Source: Actinophytocola oryzae
GTDB taxonomy: Bacteria > Actinomycetota > Actinomycetes > Mycobacteriales > Pseudonocardiaceae
Direction: 5' to 3'
Assembly (NCBI RefSeq): GCF_004364325.1
Contig: NZ_SOCP01000008.1
Coordinates: 372,001-436,000 of the forward strand
Length of the DNA stretch: 64,000 nt
Position numbers and translations under genes: made by a program. The notes under the pieces are model-generated. The model worked only from the letters and a program-made list of their open reading frames with translations, had not been told where the DNA came from and did no database searches. This document shows, one piece after another, positions 35,723-44,275 of the stretch. Numbering within the stretch: position 1 is the stretch's first letter; every line of letters starts with the position of its first letter.

Positions 35723-36573
35723 GACCCGTCGAGGAACGGGACACCGACGCGCTCGTCGCCCTGTTCGCGGACCCGGCGCTCGGCCGCTTCCACCGGCGTG
35801 ACCTCACGAGCCCCGACCAGGTCCGGCAGCTCGCCGCGATCTGGCGCGGCCTCGAGGGGCCTGCGGGCACCGGCGTCCACGTCATCGAGCGCGACGAGAA
35901 GGTGGTCGGCGTCGCGCACCTGAGCGTGTCCACCGAACTGCCCGGTGACGTGCTCGAATGCGGGTGGTACCTCGCCAGGGAGCACTGGGGCACCGGTCTG
36001 GCGACCGAGGTCGCGACCACCCTCCTGACCACCGGTTTCACCATCGCGCCCGCCGTGTTCGCCTTGGTCCACGAGGACAACGTCCGTGCCAGGCGCTTCG
36101 GCGAGCGGCTCGGGTTCGTGGACGTCGGGGGTGGACTGCACTACGGCGGCCAGCACCGGGTCCTCGTCGCACTGCCCGTGAAGCCCAGTGGCGTGCATCA
36201 CGTCGAGTTGTGGGTCGCCGATCTCGCCACCGCGGAGAAGACGTTCGGCTGGCTCTTCACCGAGCTCGGCTGGCACGAGTACCAGCGTTGGGAACGCGGC
36301 GTCAGCTGGCGCCAGGGCGACAACTACGTCGTCGTCGAGGACTCGCCCGCGCGGGCCGGTGACCGGCACGAACGCCTGGCCCCCGGCATCAACCACCTCG
36401 CCCTGCACGCCGGCTCGCGTGCCGACGTCGACCGCGTCACCGCCGCCGCGAGGGACCACGGCTGGCAGCTCATGTTCGCCGACCGGCACCCCCACGCGGG
36501 CGGGCCCGACCACTACGCCGCGTACCTGGAAAACGCCGACGGCTTCGAGGTGGAGCTCGTCGCCCGGCCGTGA
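35719..36573 (+). CDS. GNAT acetyltransferase - VOC/glyoxalase fusion
   Basis: A 284-residue two-domain protein. Residues 1-150 are a GNAT domain of the RimJ/Bacillus type: FHRRDLTSPDQV, ECGWYLAREHWGTGLATEV as the acetyl-CoA loop (a divergent Q/RxxGxG/A), and HEDNVRARRFGERLGF. Residues about 155-284 are a VOC domain: SGVHHVELWVADLATAEKTF, PGINHLALHAGSRADVDRV and PDHYAAYLENADGFEVELV with the usual metal or ligand positions. No stop separates them. It is coupled to aroQ by GTGA. Substrates are unknown. Confidence 0.85.
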   Translation: MRPVEERDTDALVALFADPALGRFHRRDLTSPDQVRQLAAIWRGLEGPAGTGVHVIERDEKVVGVAHLSVSTELPGDVLECGWYLAREHWGTGLATEVATTLLTTGFTIAPAVFALVHEDNVRARRFGERLGFVDVGGGLHYGGQHRVLVALPVKPSGVHHVELWVADLATAEKTFGWLFTELGWHEYQRWERGVSWRQGDNYVVVEDSPARAGDRHERLAPGINHLALHAGSRADVDRVTAAARDHGWQLMFADRHPHAGGPDHYAAYLENADGFEVELVARP

Positions 36574-36649
36574 AGGACCACGTCTGCTCGGAGTAGTCCT
36601 TACACTGTCTTCGGCCGATTGTCGGGGCAACGTACGGAGGTTCTTCGCG

Positions 36650-38167
36650 ATGCGCCATACGCACCGTCGAAGACGCCTGCTGGTCGCCATGATCGCCGCC
36701 GCGGTCACCGCGGGATGCACGCCGAGTGAGGCCGCTCCCGAGCCCGCTGCGCGCCCACCCGCCCGAGAAGCCACCCAGGCCCCCAAGCCAGTCGCCCCGC
36801 CGATCACCGACCCGGTCGCGCTCAAGGCCGTCGGCGGACGCCGCAGCCCCGGTGTGGTCGCCGCGGGCAGCGGTGACGCCCCCTACAACTACGCGCCGAC
36901 CGTCCTGTTCGACGGCGGCCGCTACCGCATGTGGTGGTGCAGCCAGCTCGGCGTCGCGAACCCGCCCGGCGACGACGTCCTGCTCGCCGAGTCCGCGTCC
37001 ATGGACGGCCCCTTCGCGGGCCCGGACGGCAGCGGCGGCACCCCGGTGTTCTCCGGCAGCACCAGCAAGTTCGACGCCGTGCACACCTGCGACCCGTCGG
37101 TCATCAAGGTCGGCGCGACCTACTACATGTACTACACCGGCGCCTCGGGCGACCACGCCCACGGCAACGCCATCGGCCTCGCCACCAGCCCCGACGGCCG
37201 CGTCTGGACCAGGGCGAACGACGGCCAGCCGCTGGTCACCGCCTCACGTGACCTCAAACGGGACAACACCTACGGTGCGGGCCAGCCCTCAGCGGTGTAC
37301 GTGGCGGGCTGGTTCTACCTGATGTTCACCGACACGACCGGCCAGGCGACCGGCCACAACGGTGCGGGCCAGTTCGTGCTGCGCTCCACCGACCCCGCGT
37401 TCACCAGGAACGTCGAGGCACTCGGCGCGAACGGGTTCCACCCGGTGGCCGACACGAGTGCCCGCACCCGCTCGGTCGTCGACGCGTTCAGCGCCGACTG
37501 GATGTGGGTCGACGCGCTCGCCGCGTTCGCGATCGCCCACGAGACCCGCGACGGCACCACGATCACCTTCTGGGACTGGGGCTTCCGCTTCCAGCCGTAC
37601 AAGCCGCTGCTGGTCGCCGGCCCGTGGCGGGAGGGCCCCGGCCTGGTCCGCCGCGCCGACGGCCACGCGGTCGTGTCGACGGACAACCCGTGCGGCAAGG
37701 CGTCGATCGACCTCATGCGTGCCACCTACGACGCGCCCGCGGGCCCGTCCGGCATCGCCCATTTCGGTCTCGACGTCGTCGACTTCGACGCCTGCGCGGA
37801 CCCGGCACGCGCGGTCCTCGCGCTCGACGGCTTCGCGGTGCCGTCCCCGACCCGCACCGTCGACCTGGTGGTCGGTGGCAAGATCGTCCGCTTCGACCGG
37901 CGCTCGGTGGCAGAGCAGCTCGCGATCCGCGTGCTGGCGAGGCGGCCGGTGTCGCTGGACAAGGTCGAGGTCGCCGCGCGCGTGACCCCCGGCGTGCCCG
38001 CGCGGACGGCGAGCGGCCGCGGCGTCGCGTTCCTGCTCGACGACCGCCTGTGGCGCATCACCTCGGGGAACGTGGCGGCCGCCAACTCCTCGACCGCGCT
38101 GTCGGTCACCCCGCAGCAGTGGGACGGCTACGAACGCGGCCTGGACCTGGTCGGCCCACCCCGCTGA
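36650..38167 (+). CDS. Secreted lipoprotein with a five-bladed beta-propeller (GH43-like)
   Basis: A 505-residue protein with a lipoprotein signal: basic RHTHRRRRLL, hydrophobic core and VTAGC lipobox near residue 23. A Pro-rich linker follows, then a GH43/GH32-like region: YNYAPTVLFDGGRYRMWWC, HTCDPSVIKVGATYYMYYTG, GAGQPSAVYVAGWFYLMFTD and ATSPDGRVWTRANDG. The repeated aromatic-rich Asp blocks are typical of five-bladed glycosidase propellers. I cannot assign the catalytic triad with certainty. The GGAGG at 36636-36640 supports this ATG. Confidence 0.8.
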   Translation: MRHTHRRRRLLVAMIAAAVTAGCTPSEAAPEPAARPPAREATQAPKPVAPPITDPVALKAVGGRRSPGVVAAGSGDAPYNYAPTVLFDGGRYRMWWCSQLGVANPPGDDVLLAESASMDGPFAGPDGSGGTPVFSGSTSKFDAVHTCDPSVIKVGATYYMYYTGASGDHAHGNAIGLATSPDGRVWTRANDGQPLVTASRDLKRDNTYGAGQPSAVYVAGWFYLMFTDTTGQATGHNGAGQFVLRSTDPAFTRNVEALGANGFHPVADTSARTRSVVDAFSADWMWVDALAAFAIAHETRDGTTITFWDWGFRFQPYKPLLVAGPWREGPGLVRRADGHAVVSTDNPCGKASIDLMRATYDAPAGPSGIAHFGLDVVDFDACADPARAVLALDGFAVPSPTRTVDLVVGGKIVRFDRRSVAEQLAIRVLARRPVSLDKVEVAARVTPGVPARTASGRGVAFLLDDRLWRITSGNVAAANSSTALSVTPQQWDGYERGLDLVGPPR

Positions 38168-38598
38168 GCCCCGGCGTCCTCTTCCTCGTCGGTGTCCGCC
38201 GAGGCGCGGGTCGAACGGATCCAGTTGCCCGCCCCCAGCCCGATCGCCGCCGGGATCAGCACGAGCAACGCCGTGAACGCGGCCCCGCCGGTCAGCGCGG
38301 CGCCGAGGTCGGCGACCCCCGTCTGGTCGACGAAGACCGACTTGCCGACGACGCCCAGTACGGCCGAGCCCCAGCCCGCGACCAGCGACGCGATCAACCA
38401 CGTCCGCCCGGCGTCCTCGAGGCCACGCCACCTGTCCACCGCACCCCACACCGCCGCTACCCCGACCAGCACGCCGAGCGTGAGCGCCTCGAACAACGTC
38501 CGCGAGGTCGGGTGCGCCACCCCGAAGTCGGCGCGCAGCGTCTCGGCCGCCGCGTGCACGACGGCCATGGCCGAGCCCCGTACCAGCCAGGTTCGCAT
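38128..38598 (-). CDS. Four-helix membrane protein (B-4DMT-like)
   Basis: A 156-residue membrane protein with four hydrophobic segments. RTLFEALTLGVLVGVAAVWGA, TWLIASLVAGWGSAVLGVVG and GKSVFVDQTGVADLGAALTGGAAF resemble what is annotated in actinobacteria as the B-4DMT family, a name I recall without being able to check. The C-terminus is charged (ADTDEEEDAG). It overlaps the end of the lipoprotein gene by 40 bp and is divergent from pepQ. Confidence 0.72.
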   Translation of the reverse strand: MRTWLVRGSAMAVVHAAAETLRADFGVAHPTSRTLFEALTLGVLVGVAAVWGAVDRWRGLEDAGRTWLIASLVAGWGSAVLGVVGKSVFVDQTGVADLGAALTGGAAFTALLVLIPAAIGLGAGNWIRSTRASADTDEEEDAGAQRGGPTRSRPRS

Positions 38599-38630
38599 TG
38601 GGACAGGTTAGTCCCACTAACATCGAGGTC

Positions 38631-39722
38631 ATGCCCGAGACGCATCTGCGCCGCCGTGCGGCACTCCGTTCCCGTATCGCGGAACGCGAGCTGGACGCCC
38701 TTCTCGTCGTCGACCTGCGCAACGTCCGCTACCTGACCGGCTTCACCGGCTCGAACGCGGCGCTGCTGGTCCACGCGGAGGACGACGAGCGGACGGTGTT
38801 CTGCACCGACGGCCGCTACCTCACGCAGTCGGCGAGGCAGGTGCCCGACCTCGAGCGGCTGGTCGAGCGTCCGTGCGGGCCCGCTCTCGCGGCGCTGACC
38901 AGCGCGAAGGGCTACCGCCGCACCGGCTACGAGAGCCACCGCGTGACCGTCGACGAGCTGGACGAGCTCACCGGGCTCGCCGAGGGCGTCGAGCTGGTGC
39001 GTGCCCCCGGGCTCGTCGAGGACCAGCGGATGGTCAAGGACGACGACGAGATCGAGGCGCTGCGGATGGCGTGCGCGGCGGCCGACCGGGCGCTCGCCGA
39101 CCTCATCGAGCAGGGCGGACTGCGGCCGGGCCGCACCGAGCGCGAGGTGGCCCGCGAGCTGGAGACCCGCATGCTCGACTACGGCGCCGCGGGCCCGTCG
39201 TTCGACACGATCGTCGCCGCGGGCGCCAACTCCGCGATCCCGCACCACCGCCCGACCGACGCGGAGCTCACCACCGGCGACCTCGTGAAGCTGGACTTCG
39301 GCGCGCTCGTCGACGGCTACCACTCCGACATGACCCGCACGTTCGTCCTCGGGGCGCCCGCGGACTGGCAACGCGAGCTGTACGACCTGGTGGCGACCGC
39401 GCAGGCGGCCGGTCGCGCGGCGCTGCGGCCGGGCACCGCGGTGGCCGACGTGGACGCCGCCGCGCGCGGGGTCGTGGAGGCCGCAGGCCGGGGGAGTGAG
39501 TTCCTGCACGGTCTCGGTCACGGGGTCGGACTGGAGATCCATGAGGCACCGTCCCTGGCCAAGACGGGTGAAGGTAGACTCCTCCCCGGCATGGCAGTCA
39601 CCGTGGAGCCGGGTGTTTACCTGGGAGGCAGGGGCGGGGTCCGTATCGAGGACACGCTCGTCGTGCGGGACGGCGATCCAGAGCTTCTCACGCTGACGAC
39701 CAAACAGCTCGTCGTCGTGTAG
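38631..39722 (+). CDS. pepQ: Xaa-Pro aminopeptidase/dipeptidase (M24B)
   Basis: A 363-residue metallopeptidase of the pita-bread fold. The N-terminal creatinase-like domain starts LRRRAALRSRIAERELDALL with NVRYLTGFTGSNAALLV. The catalytic domain has VKLDFGALVDGYHSDMTRTF (two metal Asp), HGLGHGVGLEIHEAP (His), VTVEPGVYLGGRGGVRIED (two Glu). It releases or cleaves proline-linked residues in the cytoplasm. Its position directly before efp is the usual one. Confidence 0.93.
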   Translation: MPETHLRRRAALRSRIAERELDALLVVDLRNVRYLTGFTGSNAALLVHAEDDERTVFCTDGRYLTQSARQVPDLERLVERPCGPALAALTSAKGYRRTGYESHRVTVDELDELTGLAEGVELVRAPGLVEDQRMVKDDDEIEALRMACAAADRALADLIEQGGLRPGRTEREVARELETRMLDYGAAGPSFDTIVAAGANSAIPHHRPTDAELTTGDLVKLDFGALVDGYHSDMTRTFVLGAPADWQRELYDLVATAQAAGRAALRPGTAVADVDAAARGVVEAAGRGSEFLHGLGHGVGLEIHEAPSLAKTGEGRLLPGMAVTVEPGVYLGGRGGVRIEDTLVVRDGDPELLTLTTKQLVVV

Positions 39723-39749
39723 ACGATCCGACTAGGAGAGAACGACCCC

Positions 39750-40313
39750 GTGGCATCCACGAACGACCTGAAGAACGGCCTGGTGCTCAACCTGGAGGGC
39801 CAGCTCTGGACCGTTGTCGAGTTCCAGCACGTCAAGCCCGGCAAGGGCCCGGCGTTCGTGCGCACCAAGCTCAAGCACGTCATGACCGGCAAGGTCGTCG
39901 ACAAGACCTTCAACGCTGGCATCAAGGTCGACACCGCGACCGTCGACCGCCGCGACATGACGTACCTGTACCAGGACGGCACGCAGTTCGTCTTCATGGA
40001 CGGCGAGACCTACGAGCAGACCTACATCGACGGCGACGTCGTGGGCGACTCGTCGAAGTTCCTGCTGGAGAACAGCACCGCGACCGTCGCCACGCACGAG
40101 GGCAACCCGCTGTTCATCGAGCTCCCGACCTCGGTCGAGCTCGTGATCCAGCAGACCGACCCCGGCCTGCAGGGCGACCGCTCCACCGGTGGCACCAAGC
40201 CCGCGACGCTGGAGACCGGCGCCGAGATCCAGGTGCCGCTGTTCCTGTCCACCGGCGAGAAGGTCAAGGTGGACACCCGCGACGGTCGCTACCTCGGCCG
40301 CGTCAGCTCGTAG
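39750..40313 (+). CDS. efp: Elongation factor P
   Basis: A 187-residue three-domain protein that relieves ribosome stalling at proline stretches. ASTNDLKNGLVLNLEGQLW is the start, and the tip loop is FQHVKPGKGPAF, with Lys flanked by PG and GP; this PGKGP form is thought to work without lysine modification in actinobacteria. The end GEKVKVDTRDGRYLGRV is the standard EF-P signature. GTG start with AGGAGAG upstream. No epmA/epmB-type gene is seen. Confidence 0.97.
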   Translation: MASTNDLKNGLVLNLEGQLWTVVEFQHVKPGKGPAFVRTKLKHVMTGKVVDKTFNAGIKVDTATVDRRDMTYLYQDGTQFVFMDGETYEQTYIDGDVVGDSSKFLLENSTATVATHEGNPLFIELPTSVELVIQQTDPGLQGDRSTGGTKPATLETGAEIQVPLFLSTGEKVKVDTRDGRYLGRVSS

Positions 40314-40733
40314 ATGGGCGCGCGGAGCAAAGCTCGCAAGCGCGCGGTCGATGTCCTGTACGCGGCGGCGCTTCGTGACGCCGACCCGGTGACGCTGCTC
40401 CTCGAGCGCACCGAGTCGACCGAGCACCCGGCGCCGAACGACTACGCCGTCACGCTCGTCGAGGGCGTGGCGGCACGGCGCGAGCGGATCGACGAGCTGC
40501 TCACCGAGCACTCCGAGGGCTGGACCCTCGACCGGATGCCGTTCGTGGACCTCGCGATCCTGCGGCTGGGCGTGTACGAGCTGCTGTGGGCGACCGACGT
40601 GCCGGACCCCGTCGCCATCGACGAGGCGGTCCAGCTGGCCAAGTCGCTGTCCACGGACGACTCGCCCCGGTTCGTCAACGGCGTGCTCGGGCGGCTCGCG
40701 ACGATCGCCGACCAGCTGCGCGCGACGCTGTAG
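40314..40733 (+). CDS. nusB: Transcription antitermination factor NusB
   Basis: A 139-residue all-helical protein that binds rRNA boxA with S10. GARSKARKRAVDVLYAAALRD is the Arg-rich start, and LDRMPFVDLAILRLGVYELLW and VAIDEAVQLAKSLSTDDSPRFVNGVLG are the conserved helices. It begins immediately after the efp stop, the standard order. Confidence 0.95.
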   Translation: MGARSKARKRAVDVLYAAALRDADPVTLLLERTESTEHPAPNDYAVTLVEGVAARRERIDELLTEHSEGWTLDRMPFVDLAILRLGVYELLWATDVPDPVAIDEAVQLAKSLSTDDSPRFVNGVLGRLATIADQLRATL

Positions 40734-40793
40734 AACGCCAGGTCCGATACCCGCTGCTCGTTTCGGCGGCAACCGACGTGAACCCGCCATAGC

Positions 40794-41726
40794 GTGGCGG
40801 ACATGAACGGAGACAGCGACAGGCCCGGTACGACCGACCGGCGGTCACTGCTGGCCGCCGGCGTCACCGTGGTGTTGTGGGCCTCGGCCTTCGTGGCCAT
40901 TCGCAGCGTGGGGGAGTACTACACGCCCGGCGCGCTCGCGCTGGGGCGGTTGTTCACGGGCGCGGTCGTGCTGGTCGCGTTCCTGCTGGTACGGCGGGAG
41001 GGCTGGCCGGCACGCGCGGCGTGGCCGGGAATCCTCGCGGCAGGTCTGTTGTGGTTCGGCCTGTACATGGTCGCGGTGAACTGGGCCGAGCAGGAGATCG
41101 ACGCGGGCACCGCGGCGATGGTGGTGAACGTCGGACCTGTCCTGATCGCGTTGCTGAGTGGCTGGGTGCTGCGTGAGGGCTTCTCCTCGCGTGTGCTCGT
41201 GGGGATCGCGGTGTCGTTCGGCGGCGCGATCGTGGTCGGCCTCTCGATGTCGGGCGACGGCCACGCCTCGGTGCTCGGCGTGCTGTCGTGCGTGGTGGCC
41301 GCGGTCGGCTACGCGGTCGCGGTCGTGAGTCAGAAATCCGCGCTACGGCACGGAAGCGCGTTGCAGGTGCCGACGTTCAGCTGTCTCGTCGGGATGGTGG
41401 CGTGCCTGCCGTTCTCCGGGCAGCTGGTGTCCGGCGTGGCCGCCGCGCCGGCGTCCGCGACGCTGAACGTGGTCTATCTCGGTGTGCTCCCAACGGGTTT
41501 GGCGTTCCCGCTGTGGTCGTACGCCCTTGCCCGCACGTCCGCGGCGAAGATGGGTGCGACGACGTATCTGGTGCCCGCCTTGGTGATCGTCATGTCGTGG
41601 CTGCTGCTCGGCGAGGTGCCGGGCCGGCTCACGTTCGCGGGCGGCGTGCTCTGTCTGGTCGGTGTCGCGGTCTCGCGGACCGGCACCGTGACACCGCGCA
41701 GGCGGCGTAATGCCCCGGTCGGGTAG
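40794..41726 (+). CDS. EamA/DMT-family permease
   Basis: A 310-residue membrane protein with ten hydrophobic helices in two EamA repeats. VTVVLWASAFVAIRSVGEYYTPG and ALGRLFTGAVVLVAFLLV open the first, and ALARTSAAKMGATTYLVPALVIVMSWLLLGE is the typical second-repeat end. The family exports amino acids and metabolites, and the substrate is unknown. GTG 40794 or ATG 40803 may be the start; no clear SD is present. Confidence 0.85.
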   Translation: MADMNGDSDRPGTTDRRSLLAAGVTVVLWASAFVAIRSVGEYYTPGALALGRLFTGAVVLVAFLLVRREGWPARAAWPGILAAGLLWFGLYMVAVNWAEQEIDAGTAAMVVNVGPVLIALLSGWVLREGFSSRVLVGIAVSFGGAIVVGLSMSGDGHASVLGVLSCVVAAVGYAVAVVSQKSALRHGSALQVPTFSCLVGMVACLPFSGQLVSGVAAAPASATLNVVYLGVLPTGLAFPLWSYALARTSAAKMGATTYLVPALVIVMSWLLLGEVPGRLTFAGGVLCLVGVAVSRTGTVTPRRRRNAPVG

Positions 41727-41856
41727 GAGCTGGTGACCTGAATGGAGTAGCCGATGATCTGCACTCGCGGGTCCGGTCAGGGCCGTTCGCGTACGCAGCG
41801 CGACGATCACGCCGGATCCCGAGCCGGATGACCAACCGGGGAGTCTGGAGACACAG

Positions 41857-41893
41857 CCGGCCGCGGCCCCCCTCCCGAAGGGGTCGCGGCCGG
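41857..41893. terminator. GC-rich hairpin terminator between the EamA gene and bldD
   Basis: CCGGCCGCGGCCCC (41857-41870) pairs with GGGGTCGCGGCCGG (41880-41893) over 14 bp with one G-U, leaving a 9-nt loop. It lies in the 276-bp space between the convergent EamA and bldD genes, where I see no gene, and could serve either. No U-tract follows. Confidence 0.6.
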
Positions 41894-42002
41894 GAAAGCC
41901 AGTCGATGTGCGGGTTGTTGTCCTCGCGCGCCTGCTCGGCCGAACTCCCGTGTTCCTTCGGCCGTGCGGCGGTGCGTCAAAAGCCCGTAGAGACGAGCAG
42001 GC

Positions 42003-42491
42003 TCAGTCCTCCTTGGACGGGCGGGCCTCCGGTGGGAGCACCCCCCAGTCGATGAGCTGTTCGGTCAGCTCACCCGGGGTCATGTCGTAGATGATCGCCA
42101 GGGATCGCAGGTCCTCGGTGCGAATCGAGAGCACCTTGCCGTTGTAGTCCCCGCGCTGGCTCTGGATCGTGGCGGCGTAGCGGGCCAGCGGGCCCACCTT
42201 CTCCGCTGGGAGCTGCTGAAGCCGCTCCAGGTTTATCACGATCTTGGTCGCCGGCTCGGCGCCCGAGGGCACCCGGCCCTCCGGCAGCAGCTCGACCACC
42301 GGAACCCCGTAGAAGTCGGCCAGCTCGGCCAGCTTCTGCACGGTCACGGCACGGTCGCCACGCTCGTAGGAACCAACGACGACGGCCTTCCAGCGTCCGC
42401 CTGACTTCTGCTCGACGCCATGCAGGGACAGGCCCTGCTGCTGGCGGATGCCACGGAGCTTGCTCCCTAGCGCCTTGGCGTAGTCGCCCAT
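42003..42491 (-). CDS. bldD: BldD, c-di-GMP-responsive developmental regulator
   Basis: A 162-residue protein. The N-terminal XRE-type HTH, GDYAKALGSKLRGIRQQQGL then LHGVEQKSGGRWKAVVVGSY and ERGDRAVTVQKLAELADFYG, is nearly identical to Streptomyces BldD. The C-terminal domain has the c-di-GMP signature RGD (113-115), eight residues, RTED (124-127), fitting RxD-X8-RxxD. BldD bound to c-di-GMP represses sporulation genes during vegetative growth. ATG 42491 (GDYAK) is the conserved start; MENRHM upstream is possible. Confidence 0.95.
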   Translation of the reverse strand: MGDYAKALGSKLRGIRQQQGLSLHGVEQKSGGRWKAVVVGSYERGDRAVTVQKLAELADFYGVPVVELLPEGRVPSGAEPATKIVINLERLQQLPAEKVGPLARYAATIQSQRGDYNGKVLSIRTEDLRSLAIIYDMTPGELTEQLIDWGVLPPEARPSKED

Positions 42492-42708
42492 ATGGCGATT
42501 CTCCATTTCGTTCGCCCGCCGGCCGGCCCAAACCGTGGCTGCCGCGGGTAGCCGCAAATCGACACGCAGAGTAATGGTTACCCACAGTTGTCACCAGGTC
42601 AAGCTGATCTGCGTACGACGTCCGTGGAAACGTCGGATTACCACCCGTCTGGTGGATCCGTGGGGCCTGATACGGTGCTACAGCGCCCGCAGTGGGCGCG
42701 CAGCTAGA

Positions 42709-42750
42709 CGTCCTTTAAGGACCCGTCCAGTGAGGCGGGGAAGGAGGTCA
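42709..42750 (+). promoter_or_regulatory. PyrR-binding leader of the pyr operon
   Basis: The pyrR leader contains GTCCTTTAAGGAC followed by CCGTCCAGTGAGGCGG and the SD GGAAGGAGGT. TCCAGTGAGGC fits the PyrR binding-loop consensus (TCCNGNGAGGY). The hairpin runs into the ribosome binding site of pyrR, as in mycobacteria, where PyrR-UMP represses translation rather than causing classical attenuation. No separate terminator/antiterminator pair is visible before the start. Confidence 0.8.
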
Positions 42751-42755
42751 AGACC

Positions 42756-43346
42756 GTGGTGCCGCCCCACAGCGGCGCGACGGACCCGGCTGAGCGGCGC
42801 GAGCTGCTTTCGGCCGGCGACGTCGCGCGCACCGTCGCCCGTATGGCGCATCAGGTGATCGAGCGCACATCGCTCGGCGCCGCCAACGCCCCGCCGGTCG
42901 TCCTGCTCGGCATCCCCACGCGGGGAGCCCCCATCGCGGCCCGGCTGGCCACCCGCATCGCCGACTTCGCCGGCGCCGCCGTCCCCACCGGTGTGCTTGA
43001 CGTCACACTGTACCGGGACGATCTTCGGCGCAGACCGACCCGACCGCTCGGCCAGACCGACCTGCCGCGCGGCGGCATCGACGACCACCTGGTCATCCTC
43101 GTCGACGACGTCCTCTACTCGGGCCGCACGATCCGCGCGGCGCTGGATGCCCTCAGAGACGTGGGCAGGCCCCGGTCGGTTCAACTGGCCGTCCTGGTCG
43201 ACCGCGGCCACCGGGAGCTGCCCATCCGCGCCGACTACGTCGGCAAGAACGTGCCGACGTCCCGCACCGAGGAGGTCCACGTCCTGCTCACCGAGATCGA
43301 CGACCGCGACGCCGTGGTGCTCGACAGGAGGGAGGGGTCGGCATGA
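42756..43346 (+). CDS. pyrR: PyrR, pyr operon RNA-binding regulator
   Basis: A 196-residue PRPP-binding protein. ARTVARMAHQVIERTSLGA and VVLLGIPTRGAPIAARLATRI are the N-terminal family blocks, VILVDDVLYSGRTIRAALDAL is the PRPP loop, and RSVQLAVLVDRGHRELPIRADYVGKNVPTS is split over 145-176. It senses UMP and PRPP and binds the operon leader; many members also have weak UPRT activity. GTG start after a strong AAGGAGG. The stop overlaps the pyrB start. Confidence 0.95.
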   Translation: MVPPHSGATDPAERRELLSAGDVARTVARMAHQVIERTSLGAANAPPVVLLGIPTRGAPIAARLATRIADFAGAAVPTGVLDVTLYRDDLRRRPTRPLGQTDLPRGGIDDHLVILVDDVLYSGRTIRAALDALRDVGRPRSVQLAVLVDRGHRELPIRADYVGKNVPTSRTEEVHVLLTEIDDRDAVVLDRREGSA

Positions 43347-44275
43347 AGCACCTCCTGACCACCGAGGGCATGACCGCCGAGGCGGCGACGGCGGTGCTCG
43401 ACACCGCGTCCGAGCTGAAGCACACCCTGCTCGGCAGGGAGGTCCGCAAGCTGCCGACCCTGCGCGGCCGCACGGTCATCACGATGTTCTACGAGAACTC
43501 CACCCGCACCCGCGTCTCCTTCGAGATCGCCGGGAAGTGGATGAGCGCGGACGTCGTCAACGTCTCGTCGAGCGGGTCGAGCGTCGGCAAGGGGGAGTCG
43601 CTGCGCGACACCGCGCTGACCCTCGCCGCGGCGGGTGCCGACTGCGTGATCATCAGGCACCCGGCCTCGGGCGCCGCGCACCGCCTCGCGGAGTGGCTGG
43701 AGGAGTCCGGCACCTCGGTCGTCAACGCGGGCGACGGCATGCACGAGCACCCCACGCAGGCCCTCCTCGACGCCGCCACCCTGCGGGAACGCCTCGGCGA
43801 CCTCGCGGGCAGGCGGATCGCGATCGTCGGGGACGTCCTGCACAGCAGGGTCGCGCGCTCGAACGTCCACCTGCTCACCACGCTCGGCGCGCAGGTCGTC
43901 CTGGTCGCCCCGCCGACCCTGCTGCCCGCCCACGTCGACCGCTGGCCCGTCGAGGTGTCCCACACGTTGGACGCCGAGCTGCCGAGCCTCGACGCGGTGA
44001 TGATGCTGCGTGTCCAGGCCGAACGGATGCACGGCGGGTTCTTCCCCTCGGCCCGCGAGTACTCGATCGCCTACGGGATGAGCGAGCGCAGGCTGGCCCT
44101 GCTGCCCGACCACGCGGTCGTCCTGCACCCGGGTCCGATGCTGCGGGGCATGGAGATCGCCGCCGCGGTGGCCGACTCGCCCCGCGCCGCGATCACCCAG
44201 CAGGTGTCCAACGGCGTGCACGTGCGGATGGCCGTCCTGTACCACCTGCTCGCCCACGAGGAAGAGGTCGCGTGA
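43343..44275 (+). CDS. pyrB: Aspartate carbamoyltransferase catalytic chain
   Basis: A 310-residue enzyme that carbamoylates aspartate. TMFYENSTRTRVSFEIAGKW carries the STRT carbamoyl-phosphate loop, KGESLRDTALTLAAAGADC gives the KxxE/S region, and HEHPTQALLDAATL and MLRVQAERM are the later substrate-binding blocks. No pyrI regulatory subunit is present. It overlaps pyrR and pyrC by 4 bp each. Confidence 0.97.
   Translation: MKHLLTTEGMTAEAATAVLDTASELKHTLLGREVRKLPTLRGRTVITMFYENSTRTRVSFEIAGKWMSADVVNVSSSGSSVGKGESLRDTALTLAAAGADCVIIRHPASGAAHRLAEWLEESGTSVVNAGDGMHEHPTQALLDAATLRERLGDLAGRRIAIVGDVLHSRVARSNVHLLTTLGAQVVLVAPPTLLPAHVDRWPVEVSHTLDAELPSLDAVMMLRVQAERMHGGFFPSAREYSIAYGMSERRLALLPDHAVVLHPGPMLRGMEIAAAVADSPRAAITQQVSNGVHVRMAVLYHLLAHEEEVA

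Noticed and set aside
41727..42002. Short frames between the EamA gene and bldD
   Set aside because: They run through a terminator hairpin and show no conserved features.
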